Source: an uncultured Oscillospiraceae bacterium (lineage in GTDB: Bacteria; Bacillota; Clostridia; Oscillospirales; Acutalibacteraceae). From it: DNA of 12,829 nt. The stretch lies in NCBI GenBank assembly GCA_902461995.1, contig CABQAA010000025.1:1-12829 (forward strand), in the 5' to 3' direction. A program made the position numbers and the translations under genes. A model generated the notes under the pieces. That model was given only the letters and a program-made list of their open reading frames with translations, was not told the DNA's origin and made no database searches. Every line of letters begins with the position of its first letter. The stretch's first letter is position 1. This document shows, in pieces, positions 1 to 5,926 of this stretch.

Positions 1-325
1 GCCCCGCCAAGGCAGAAGCGGCCGGCTGCGGCAGGCCGTTGAGCTCAGCCGAACGGCGGGACCGGATTTGAATGACCGCTTCCTGTTCCCGTTCCTCTGC
101 CAAAAAGGAGAGAGAAAGGCGGCTTTCCTCCTGTCCGAGAGCGACCATTTCACCGTCTTTGGCCCCCCGAAAGCTGCGGGAGCCTGTAAAAAGCCACAAA
201 GCTTCGAGCAGATTGGTCTTTCCCTGGGCATTTTCTCCCCAAATGACGTTGACACCGGGTCCGGGCCGCCAGTCGGTTTCATTCAGGTTGCGAAAATTCC
301 GAAGTTCCAAACGTTCGGCCCGCAT
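1..325 (-). CDS. recF: RecF, DNA replication/repair SMC-like ATPase (5' part, partial)
   Basis: Partial gene: the ATG is at 325 and the frame stays open to the left window edge, giving the first 108 residues of a family usually about 360–375 aa. RecF is a cytosolic SMC/ABC-like ATPase that helps load RecA at single-strand gaps. Visible: the typical opening MRAERLELRNFRNL, then a Walker A motif GENAQGKT at residues 30–37, then LLEALWLFTGSRSFR, all family hallmarks. Start choice: the ATG is preceded by AAAGGAGAG about 6 nt upstream. It lies 21 nt downstream of the S4-domain gene stop, so it is probably co-transcribed with dnaA–dnaN–S4. Walker B and the signature motif lie outside the window. 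Identity is well supported by motif plus position. Confidence 0.95.
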   Translation of the reverse strand, partial: MRAERLELRNFRNLNETDWRPGPGVNVIWGENAQGKTNLLEALWLFTGSRSFRGAKDGEMVALGQEESRLSLSFLAEEREQEAVIQIRSRRSAELNGLPQPAASALAG

Positions 326-346
326 GTTTTCTCTCCTTTCGGAGGT

Positions 347-568
347 TCAGTCCGCCGCCCGGACAGTCACAGCCCGGTCCGCGGTTTCCATCCGGTCACC
401 GGGATATAACTTCCGTCCCCGCTGCAGGCAGATTTCTCCTCCGACCTTCACCTGGCCTTCGAAAACCATCCATTTGGCCTGCCCCCCTGTCTGCGCCAGG
501 CCGGCCAATTTTAAAAGCCCATCCAGCCGAATAAACGGTGTATGGATGACTTGTGTTGTTTCCGTCAT
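347..568 (-). CDS. yaaA: S4-domain RNA-binding protein (YaaA/RlbA-like)
   Basis: A 73-aa protein that is almost entirely one S4 RNA-binding domain: IRLDGLLKLAGLAQTGGQAK (residues 13–32) followed by FEGQVKVGGE (36–45) and RGRKLYPGDRM (50–60). This small S4 protein sits between dnaN and recF in many Firmicutes, where it is annotated YaaA or RlbA; a role in ribosome or large-subunit maturation has been proposed. Its ATG overlaps the dnaN TGA as ATGA (565–568), so translation is probably coupled to the clamp gene. recF begins 21 nt downstream. Length and position fit the family; the precise RNA target cannot be read from sequence. Confidence 0.9.
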   Translation of the reverse strand: MTETTQVIHTPFIRLDGLLKLAGLAQTGGQAKWMVFEGQVKVGGEICLQRGRKLYPGDRMETADRAVTVRAAD

Positions 569-1665
569 TTTTTCAGCCTCACCGGCAGAACCAGGAAAAG
601 GAAGTTCTCACCGTTCAGCGGCAGGACCTTCATGGGCGACAGCGGACCGCTCAGTTCCAGCCGCACTTCATCGGTCTCGGCGTTTTTCAGCGCATCCAGC
701 AAAAAGCGGCTGTTGAAGCCCATTTCCTCTTCATTTCCCTCAATGGACGCGCCGACCACATCGCTGGCACTTCCCAAAGGAGTGGTGCAGGATACGTAGA
801 TCTGTCCCTCCCCAAAACGGCAGATGAGCGGCGATTTCAGCCGGTCGTTGATGACCAGGGAGGCGCGTTCCACCGCGTCCATCAGAGACCGGGTCCCCAC
901 TTGGATGGCGGTGGTGAAGCCCTCGGGGATCGCCTTGCGGTAAGGCAAGAATTCCCCGTCTAATAGACGCGAGATCACGGCGTAGCCCCCGATCTCCAGC
1001 ACAATATGACGGCGGCCGACCGCCAGGGCTGCGGGGGTATCCTCATCGGAGAGAAGTTTGAGCACCTCAGACAATGTCTTGCCTGGTACCACAAACTGCA
1101 TGGTTTCGCTGCTTTTGACCTCTTCTAACCGCATGGCAAGACGGGTGCCGTCCACTGCCACCAACCGGAGAAATCCGTTTTCCAGTTCAAACTGGATACC
1201 GGTATGCACCGGGCGGGCATCGGTCTGCGCCACGGCGAAAAGCGTCTGGCGAATCATGGAGCGGAGGAGATTCTGGGGCAAAGTAAGGCCCACCCCATCC
1301 CCCACTGAGGGCAGCTCGGGATATTCGGCGGCCGAAATACCCATAATCGTAAACTCGGTCATCCCGCTGCGGATGAGGGTGTTGAACTTGTCGTCGCTCG
1401 AAAGGGTGACATCCTCCCCCGGCAGCCGCCGGACAATATCGCCGAACAGGCGGGCGGTGAGCACAATTTCGCCCGGTTCGCTGACCTGTGCCTCGATGGT
1501 GGTGGTGATCCCCATTTCCAGGTCATACCCCGCGAGGAACAGGGAACTGCCCGATGCACGCAGAAGGATCCCTTCGAGAGCCGGCAGGGTGGTTTTACCG
1601 GACACACCTCTCTGCACGTTCCCGACGGCATCGATAAGAGCTTGCTTGTCACAGAGAATATGCAT
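565..1665 (-). CDS. dnaN: DNA polymerase III beta subunit (sliding clamp)
   Basis: Encodes a 366-aa beta clamp, the normal length. The dimer encircles DNA and tethers replicative polymerase and repair factors. It opens MHILCDKQALIDAVGNVQRG, reads as three clamp-fold repeats (roughly residues 1–120, 125–245, 246–366), and ends with the typical C-terminal LPLNGENFLFLVLPVRLKK. Start choice: the frame opens further upstream at a TTG (1683), but the ATG at 1665 has GAAAGGA a suitable distance upstream and matches the family's N-terminus, so 1665 is preferred. Its stop overlaps the S4-gene start (ATGA). The 372-nt leader between dnaA and dnaN contains the probable origin. No clear dnaN-specific promoter was found, so it may be expressed from the dnaA promoter. 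Confidence 0.97.
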   Translation of the reverse strand: MHILCDKQALIDAVGNVQRGVSGKTTLPALEGILLRASGSSLFLAGYDLEMGITTTIEAQVSEPGEIVLTARLFGDIVRRLPGEDVTLSSDDKFNTLIRSGMTEFTIMGISAAEYPELPSVGDGVGLTLPQNLLRSMIRQTLFAVAQTDARPVHTGIQFELENGFLRLVAVDGTRLAMRLEEVKSSETMQFVVPGKTLSEVLKLLSDEDTPAALAVGRRHIVLEIGGYAVISRLLDGEFLPYRKAIPEGFTTAIQVGTRSLMDAVERASLVINDRLKSPLICRFGEGQIYVSCTTPLGSASDVVGASIEGNEEEMGFNSRFLLDALKNAETDEVRLELSGPLSPMKVLPLNGENFLFLVLPVRLKK

Positions 1666-1715
1666 ACGATCCGTCCTTTCCAAAAATATCCGTCTTAGTT
1701 GGTTCTATCGGCAGA

Positions 1716-1745
1716 CTTGTCCGCATACACTAGTGGCAGGACAAG
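1716..1745. repeat. Inverted repeat CTTGTCC...GGACAAG with inner CACTAGTG
   Basis: Arms CTTGTCC (1716–1722) and GGACAAG (1739–1745) flank a 16-nt spacer that itself contains the perfect palindrome CACTAGTG (1728–1735). It lies between the AT-rich unwinding region and dnaN, in what would be the dnaN leader. It could be an operator or protein-binding site at the origin, or an RNA hairpin in the dnaA–dnaN transcript. There is no following T-run, so it is not an ordinary terminator. Confidence 0.4.
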
Positions 1746-1779
1746 ACATGGATATAAACAATATCTTCTTTTCTTTTTT

Positions 1780-1816
1780 CGTCGTCTATAGTAGGGGCTG
1801 TGGAAACGGTGGAAAA
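1780..1816 (-). promoter_or_regulatory. Basal origin unwinding element: DnaA boxes, GC block, DnaA-trio-like tract
   Basis: Read on the minus strand (the dnaA-to-dnaN direction), two head-to-tail boxes TTTTCCACC (1808–1816) and GTTTCCACA (1799–1807) are directly followed by GCCCC, then TACTATAGACGACG, then an A-rich/AT-rich run. This order of boxes, short GC-rich block, trinucleotide tract and AT-rich DNA is the basal unwinding system described for B. subtilis, where my recollection of the sequence is CCACAGGCCCTACTATTACT. The similarity over CCACAGnCCCTACTAT is striking. The final trios (AGA CGA CGA) are less canonical. The role is inferred from this resemblance. Confidence 0.65.
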
Positions 1817-1858
1817 ACGCGGAAAGCCGCTGACCGGCTGAAAAAAAGGAAAAGAAAA

Positions 1859-2015
1859 CGGTGAAACTTTCGGTGGCGAAAAAAGGGGAAAAGTGAAAGG
1901 AGCATTCGGGTTTCCCCAATCCGGTGAAAAGGTGTTGGGGGAATGTGGAAGAAACGGTGGAAGGTAAGGAGAATGCCCTTACAAATCTTTCACCGGTCTC
2001 CACCGGCCTTTCACA
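1859..2015. repeat. Cluster of degenerate DnaA-box-like motifs
   Basis: Short motifs related to TTWTCCACA recur. On the minus strand: GTTTCACCG (1859–1867), CTTTTCACC (1923–1931), TCTTCCACA (1944–1952) and CCTTCCACC (1956–1964). On the plus strand: TCTTTCACC (1986–1994), GTCTCCACC (1996–2004) and CCTTTCACA (2007–2015). None equals the consensus TTATCCACA, but the shared core TTyCACC/TCCACM recurs far more than expected by chance in about 160 nt. The orientation switches near 1975, so the two halves point toward each other. Likely low-affinity DnaA sites at oriC; binding is inferred. Confidence 0.5.
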
Positions 2016-2037
2016 ATACTCATGGTTGAACGGGACA

Positions 2038-3375
2038 TCAATTCTCCGATATGTTCTTAATGATATCCTGGACAAGCCCCTTGAAAGACGAGTCCTGATT
2101 CATGCGCTGCTCCACTTTTTGCAGGGCATAGACCACTGTGGAATGGTCTCTGGTGCCGAATTCTTCTCCAATGGCCTTCATCGGCAGCCCTGTAATGGTG
2201 CGCACCACGTATTCGGCGACCTGCCTGGCCTGGGATATGGGGGCCGACCGCTTGTTGGAGCGGATATCCTCGGGTGTGACGGACAGAGTCCTGGCCACTT
2301 CATTGATGATCCGTTCCACCGTAATCGGGACGGGCTGGCTGTCGTTGCGGATGTCCCGGATAGCCGACTGGGCGGCCAGCAGAGACGGCTGTTCCCCCTC
2401 CAAGAGGGACTGTGCCTGCATGCGGCGGACAGCGCCCTCCAGCTGACGGACGTTGCTTTTGAGCTGAGTGGCGATGTATTCTGAGATGTCGTCCGAAATC
2501 GGCAGATCGAGAAGCTGGGCTTTGCGCTTGATGATGGCGATGCGGGTTTCCAGATCCGGCGGCTGGATATCGGCAAGCAGCCCCATTTCAAACCGGGTGC
2601 GCAGCCTCTCTTCCAGCGTCGCGATTTCCCGGGGAGGCCGGTCGGAGGTGAGCACGATCTGTTTGTTATTGGAATGGAGGGCATCGAATGTGTGAAAGAA
2701 CTCCTCCTGGGTGCTCACTTTTCCGGATATAAACTGAATGTCGTCGATCAGCAGAACATCGGCCTGGCGGTATTTAGCGCGGAAATCGGGGGTGGTGCCG
2801 TTTTGAATCGCCTCGATGAGTTCATTGGTCATGTATTCGCCTTTTGTATAGAGAATCCGCAGGGAGGGCGTGTTTCGTTTAATTTCATTGCAGATGGCGT
2901 AGAGCAGGTGGGTTTTGCCGAGCCCCGAACCGCCATATATAAATAAAGGATTATAATAGCCGGCCGGTTTGCTCGCCACAGCCTGAGAAGCGGCGTGCGC
3001 AAATTTATTGGACGGGCCGACCACAAAATTTTCGAAGGAATATTCGTAATCCGAACTTTTTTGTCCGAACAGATTGCCCGGATCGGGGGCCTCTTCCGCC
3101 GAACCCGCTGAGGCGGGTTTATCTTCCCCGGACAAAATGGTCAAACCGAGGGGAAGCCCCAGAACTTGCAAAAAGGCTTCACAGAGCTTCCCAGCGTAGT
3201 GTTCCTGAATAATTTTCTTTTGGAACTGGGTATGGACGTACACCACAACTTCCCCATCTTCAATCGACCGGGGCTCGATACAGGAAATCCAGACATTATA
3301 GGCGACTTCACTGATATCTTCCTGCTGATGGAGATACTCGAGAATCCCCGACCAGGCTTCTTTAATGGTTTCCAT
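2038..3375 (-). CDS. dnaA: Chromosomal replication initiator DnaA
   Basis: A 445-aa AAA+ ATPase that binds DnaA boxes and melts oriC. Domains: I (residues 1–80, helicase/partner contacts), a short linker II (about 81–112), III AAA+ (about 113–325) with Walker A GGSGLGKT (148–155), Walker B LLIDDIQF (208–215) and the box VII region RLRTRFEMGL containing the arginine finger, and IV (about 350–445) with the DNA-binding signature GTRDHSTVVYALQKVE (407–422). The family more often reads GGRDHTTV; the Thr and Ser seen here are mild substitutions. Start: ATG at 3375 with AAGGAG 11 nt upstream. A promoter with extended −10 lies about 100 nt upstream. dnaN follows after the origin spacer. Full length and intact. 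Confidence 0.98.
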   Translation of the reverse strand: METIKEAWSGILEYLHQQEDISEVAYNVWISCIEPRSIEDGEVVVYVHTQFQKKIIQEHYAGKLCEAFLQVLGLPLGLTILSGEDKPASAGSAEEAPDPGNLFGQKSSDYEYSFENFVVGPSNKFAHAASQAVASKPAGYYNPLFIYGGSGLGKTHLLYAICNEIKRNTPSLRILYTKGEYMTNELIEAIQNGTTPDFRAKYRQADVLLIDDIQFISGKVSTQEEFFHTFDALHSNNKQIVLTSDRPPREIATLEERLRTRFEMGLLADIQPPDLETRIAIIKRKAQLLDLPISDDISEYIATQLKSNVRQLEGAVRRMQAQSLLEGEQPSLLAAQSAIRDIRNDSQPVPITVERIINEVARTLSVTPEDIRSNKRSAPISQARQVAEYVVRTITGLPMKAIGEEFGTRDHSTVVYALQKVEQRMNQDSSFKGLVQDIIKNISEN

Positions 3376-3476
3376 AGACGACTTGACTCCTTCGTGGGAA
3401 AAACCGGCCGCTGCAGAAACAGAACCGGTTATTAAAAAATTTCTCCCGCTGGAAGATAGATACGGGCGTACATCCT

Positions 3477-3505
3477 ATTGTATCATAATTTTTCCCCGGT
3501 TACAA
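3477..3505 (-). promoter_or_regulatory. Probable sigma-A promoter of dnaA
   Basis: On the minus strand a −35 TTGTAA (3500–3505) and a −10 TACAAT (3477–3482) are separated by exactly 17 nt. The −10 is preceded by TGA, making an extended TGn −10. Transcription would start near 3470 and give a dnaA leader of about 95 nt. Placement and spacing are good; the −35 deviates from TTGACA at two positions. Confidence 0.6.
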
Positions 3506-3668
3506 TGCGGAAAAGGAAGAATTTTTGGAATGGATGGTTTCCCCTTAACGATGACAAAAGCGCCAAATAGGCCTTCTGTAACCGAAAAGAGAGGGATTGG
3601 AAGGAGCAAAAACCAGTTTTGGTGGGGAGTTTTGTGAGAATGACTGGAAATCGGAAAAAAAGACACAA

Positions 3669-3677
3669 TTTTCCACT
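3669..3677 (+). promoter_or_regulatory. DnaA-box-like site upstream of the rpmH promoter
   Basis: TTTTCCACT differs from TTTTCCACA only at the last base. It ends 8 nt before the −35 hexamer of the rpmH promoter. It may let DnaA influence rpmH–rnpA–yidC transcription or act as an origin box. A single site, so tentative. Confidence 0.4.
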
Positions 3678-3685
3678 TTTCCGTA

Positions 3686-3715
3686 TTGACTTTTTGAAAG
3701 GTACTGATATATAAT
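3686..3715 (+). promoter_or_regulatory. Strong sigma-A promoter of rpmH
   Basis: TTGACT (3686–3691) and a perfect TATAAT (3710–3715) with an 18-nt spacer in an AT-rich context. Transcription would start near 3722, about 25 nt before the rpmH ATG and just ahead of its ribosome binding site GAAAGGAGGA. This is the only obvious promoter for rpmH–rnpA–yidD–yidC–jag. Confidence 0.8.
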
Positions 3716-3746
3716 AAAATCTCGCAAGGCGAAAGGAGGAAGAATC

Positions 3747-3881
3747 ATGCTTCGCACGTATCAGCCGAAGAAACGGCATCGCAAAATGGAACATGGTTTC
3801 CGCAAGAGAATGGCAACCGCCAATGGCCGGAAGGTGCTGGCTCGCCGCAGAGCCAAGGGTAGAAATCGACTCACCTATTAA
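3747..3881 (+). CDS. rpmH: 50S ribosomal protein L34 (bL34)
   Basis: A 44-aa, very basic protein reading MLRTYQPKKRHRKMEHGFRK, then RMATANGRKVLARRRAKGR, ending NRLTY. This is the near-invariant L34 sequence at its full usual length; the normal second residue Lys is Leu here, a common variant. L34 is a late-assembling component of the large ribosomal subunit. The ATG at 3747 follows GAAAGGAGGA, a near-perfect ribosome binding site. It is the first gene of the plus-strand operon and is followed at once by a hairpin/T-run that probably limits transcription into rnpA. Confidence 0.97.
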   Translation: MLRTYQPKKRHRKMEHGFRKRMATANGRKVLARRRAKGRNRLTY

Positions 3882-3910
3882 AAGAGGCCACCGTAGTGTG
3901 GCTTTTTTTT
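3882..3910 (+). terminator. Rho-independent terminator/attenuator after rpmH
   Basis: Starting right after the rpmH stop, GCCAC pairs with GTGGC around CGTAGT, extended by A-T and G-T pairs of the AAAGAG arm against the following run of eight Ts. The stem is short, so partial read-through into rnpA is likely. This would explain how one strong promoter yields much L34 and little RNase P protein. Confidence 0.65.
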
Positions 3911-3981
3911 ATAGATTCTTCTTTTAGAGAAGGTCTATAAAACTCTTTCGCGGCAACGGCCATAAGGGAAAGTGTGAGCGG

Positions 3982-4326
3982 ATGAATCCGAACAGACTGG
4001 TAACCATTAAGCTGAATAAGGATTTCCGCACGGCCTATTATCATGGCAGGAGCCAGGTGCATCCTGCCTTGGTGACGTATGTGCGCCGCAACCGCCTGGG
4101 TGTTACCCGGGTGGGCATCACGACCGGAAAAAAACTCGGCTCGGCTGTGGTTCGAAACCGCTGCCGCCGGGTGATTCGGGAGGCCTACCGTTCCCTGTCT
4201 CCAAATCTCAAAGCCGGGTACGACATTGTGTTTGTCGCACGGTCCAGAACGGCTGCCAGCAAAAGCACCACCCTGACCGGAGTGATGGCGAGTCATTTGC
4301 GAAAGGCCGGTGTACTGCCGGCATGA
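3982..4326 (+). CDS. rnpA: Ribonuclease P protein component
   Basis: A 114-aa basic protein, normal length. It binds the RNase P RNA and helps position the 5' leader of precursor tRNAs. The RNR signature is clear: GKKLGSAVVRNRCRRVIREA (residues 49–68, RNR at 58–60), with the preceding LGVTRVGITTGKK strand and the C-terminal GYDIVFVARS strand. The ATG at 3982 has only a weak ribosome binding site (GAGCGG close to the start), consistent with low expression relative to rpmH. Its TGA overlaps the ATG of yidD (ATGA, 4323–4326), so the two are translationally coupled. Intact. Confidence 0.97.
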   Translation: MNPNRLVTIKLNKDFRTAYYHGRSQVHPALVTYVRRNRLGVTRVGITTGKKLGSAVVRNRCRRVIREAYRSLSPNLKAGYDIVFVARSRTAASKSTTLTGVMASHLRKAGVLPA

Positions 4327-4577
4327 AACGCGTATTGCTTGCCATGATCCGGTTTTATCAGCGGGCCATTTCCTCCCATACCCTGCCGGCCTGCCGCTTT
4401 ACACCAACCTGCTCCGCCTATGCGCTGGAGGCCATTGAGAGGTTTGGTGCTGTAAAAGGAACGGGGCTTGCCCTATGGCGCATTCTGCGCTGTAACCCAT
4501 GGGGAGGGCACGGATACGATCCGGTCCCGGAAAAAAAGCCGCGCAAAGAGAAAAAGCCCCGGCGGGACAGCCGCTGA
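4323..4577 (+). CDS. yidD: Membrane protein insertion efficiency factor YidD
   Basis: An 84-aa YidD protein. It carries the family core CRFTPTCSAYALEAIERFGA (residues 24–43, with Cys24 and Cys30) and LWRILRCNPWGGHGYDPVP (51–69, with Cys57), after an amphipathic N-terminus MKRVLLAMIRFYQRAIS. YidD is a small peripheral membrane protein thought to assist YidC-dependent insertion. The tail PEKKPRKEKKPRRDSR is strongly basic. It starts inside the rnpA stop (ATGA) and is followed after 24 nt by yidC, the standard order. Confidence 0.96.
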   Translation: MKRVLLAMIRFYQRAISSHTLPACRFTPTCSAYALEAIERFGAVKGTGLALWRILRCNPWGGHGYDPVPEKKPRKEKKPRRDSR

Positions 4578-4601
4578 CCGCCGGAGGATTGGAGGACAAC
4601 C

Positions 4602-5888
4602 ATGGGTGCCATATTTAATATTCTGGCCGTGCCGCTTGGGTGGCTGCTGCATTTTATTTATCAGTTCATTCCGAACTATTTTGTATCGATCTTTCTGTTT
4701 ACGCTGCTGGTGAGGGCGATTACATTTCCCCTGTCGCTCAAATCCCAGAAAAGTCAGGCGGATCGGGCCAGGCTGGCCCCCCGGCTGGAGCGGATGCAGA
4801 AGAAATATGCGCAGGACAAGCAGAAGCTCCAGCAAAAACAGATGGAGCTTTATGAAAAGGAAGGCGTCAGCCTGACGGGCGGTTGCCTGCCGATGGTGGT
4901 GCAGATGGTGGTGCTGTTCGGCATCATCTCGGTCATTTATAAGCCTCTGACCCATTTGCAGAAAATTCCCCCCGCGGTGATCAACACCGCCGTGACCACG
5001 GTGACCAATCCGCTGGACGAAGACGGCAAGGACATTCTGACCGAAAATAAAATCACCAAGGCCGACGCAAACGAAGGCAGCTATTACCGGGAATTGCGGA
5101 TGCTCAAGGTGCTCTCTGCAAACCGGGACGAGGTGGTCGCGGCCATTGACGCGATGGACCCCGCCGAACGCGGCGAAGTCTCCGGTGCGGATTATTATGA
5201 TCAGATGCAGACGATCCGGAAGAACTTTGATTTCTTCGGCCGGACCATGCTGGACAATCCCTGGTCGGGATTCGGCGATATCAATATTCTGTGGCTGATT
5301 CCCCTGTTTTCGGGGCTGACGGCCGTGGCGTCCAGCCTGATTTCCATGCGGTTCACCAAAATGGCGACGAGCGGCGAGCAGCAGCCCGGTCAGGGATGCA
5401 GCAACGTGATGCTGCTGGTTCTGATGCCGGCGTTTTCTCTGTTCATCACCTTTACTGTTCCCGGCGGTGTCGGCATTTACTGGATCTGTTCCAACGTGAT
5501 TGCCGTGGCCCAGACGATTCTGCTCAATCAGATTTATAACCCCGCCAAAATCCGGGCGCAGGCGGAGAAAGAATACGAAGAACGCCGCCGGAAAAAGGCG
5601 GAAGATAAAAAACGGCTGAAGGAAGCCCGAATCCGTGAAGAAGAAGAGGCGCGCCGCCAGGCGAAGGAAGAGGCCGAGGCCGCGGAACAGGCCCGGTTGG
5701 AAGCCTCCAACAAAAAACCGACGCAGGGCACGAAAAACCCGAACAAGCTGAAGAAAAAAGCGGCGTCGGATGGAAATGCGGCGGAAGATGCCGAGCCCAA
5801 AACCGCGGATTCGGCCGAAAACGCGGAGGCGGTGCCGGATTCCACGCCGTCGGATGCTCCGGATTCCGCGCCGACAGAGGAAAAATAA
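4602..5888 (+). CDS. yidC: Membrane protein insertase YidC/Oxa1 family
   Basis: A 428-aa insertase; simple Gram-positive versions are about 260 aa. It inserts membrane proteins with or without SecYEG. Hydrophobic segments are near residues 23–44, 95–114, 228–248, 267–284 and 289–308. The functionally key Arg of the cytoplasm-open groove is seen in LLVRAITFPLSLKSQKSQ (Arg38), and the second loop has the charged coiled-coil hairpin (about 52–88). There is no lipoprotein signal or cysteine at the N-terminus. Two additions explain the length: a loop of about 110 residues between the second and third segments (115–225) and a charged tail (about 317–428) that begins as a Lys/Glu/Arg coiled coil and ends in an acidic Ala/Asp/Ser/Pro stretch. 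The ribosome binding site GGAGGATTGGAGG is strong. Confidence 0.96.
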   Translation: MGAIFNILAVPLGWLLHFIYQFIPNYFVSIFLFTLLVRAITFPLSLKSQKSQADRARLAPRLERMQKKYAQDKQKLQQKQMELYEKEGVSLTGGCLPMVVQMVVLFGIISVIYKPLTHLQKIPPAVINTAVTTVTNPLDEDGKDILTENKITKADANEGSYYRELRMLKVLSANRDEVVAAIDAMDPAERGEVSGADYYDQMQTIRKNFDFFGRTMLDNPWSGFGDINILWLIPLFSGLTAVASSLISMRFTKMATSGEQQPGQGCSNVMLLVLMPAFSLFITFTVPGGVGIYWICSNVIAVAQTILLNQIYNPAKIRAQAEKEYEERRRKKAEDKKRLKEARIREEEEARRQAKEEAEAAEQARLEASNKKPTQGTKNPNKLKKKAASDGNAAEDAEPKTADSAENAEAVPDSTPSDAPDSAPTEEK

Positions 5889-5926
5889 CCGGAGAAAGTT
5901 CCGGTGACGTGAAAGGACGGGAGACC

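Larger units (their letters stand above)
1666..2037. other. oriC candidate: dnaA–dnaN intergenic region
   Basis: This 372-nt non-coding spacer contains no gene. In Bacillus subtilis and relatives the equivalent spacer holds the unwinding part of oriC. Here it has, from the dnaA side toward dnaN: a field of GGTGAAA/GGTGGAA/TGTGGAA elements (1808–2015), a tight pair of DnaA-like boxes next to a GC block and TACTAT tract (1780–1816), an AT-rich stretch (about 1748–1790) including the small palindrome GATATaaacaATATC (1751–1765), and a longer inverted repeat (1716–1745) before dnaN. The origin call rests on gene context plus these motifs. The exact replication start was not shown. Confidence 0.75.
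3376..3746. other. dnaA–rpmH divergent intergenic region
   Basis: A 371-nt gene-free spacer between divergent operons. It holds the dnaA promoter (3477–3505), the rpmH promoter (3686–3715) and one fair DnaA-like box TTTTCCACT (3669–3677). Purine-rich, A-rich segments on the plus strand (3510–3535, 3580–3615, 3650–3668) suggest it could contribute to a bipartite origin as in B. subtilis, but the box density is much lower than in the dnaA–dnaN spacer. I see no RNA gene here. Confidence 0.5.

Noticed and set aside
72..716. 214-aa plus-strand reading frame
   Set aside because: It runs antisense through recF, the S4 gene and the dnaN end; Ser/Arg/Pro-rich composition and no recognisable domain. 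Shadow frame.
1058..1864. 268-aa plus-strand reading frame crossing dnaN and the origin spacer
   Set aside because: Antisense to dnaN; it shows no domain and ends in low-complexity lysine/arginine from the A-rich origin DNA.
1695..2075. 126-aa minus-strand frame inside the dnaA–dnaN spacer
   Set aside because: Low-complexity Phe/Ser/Arg translation of pyrimidine tracts, no convincing ribosome binding site; the region is better explained as oriC.
3483..3794. 103-aa minus-strand frame upstream of dnaA
   Set aside because: It overlaps both promoters and the rpmH start antisense; composition reflects the A-rich plus strand.
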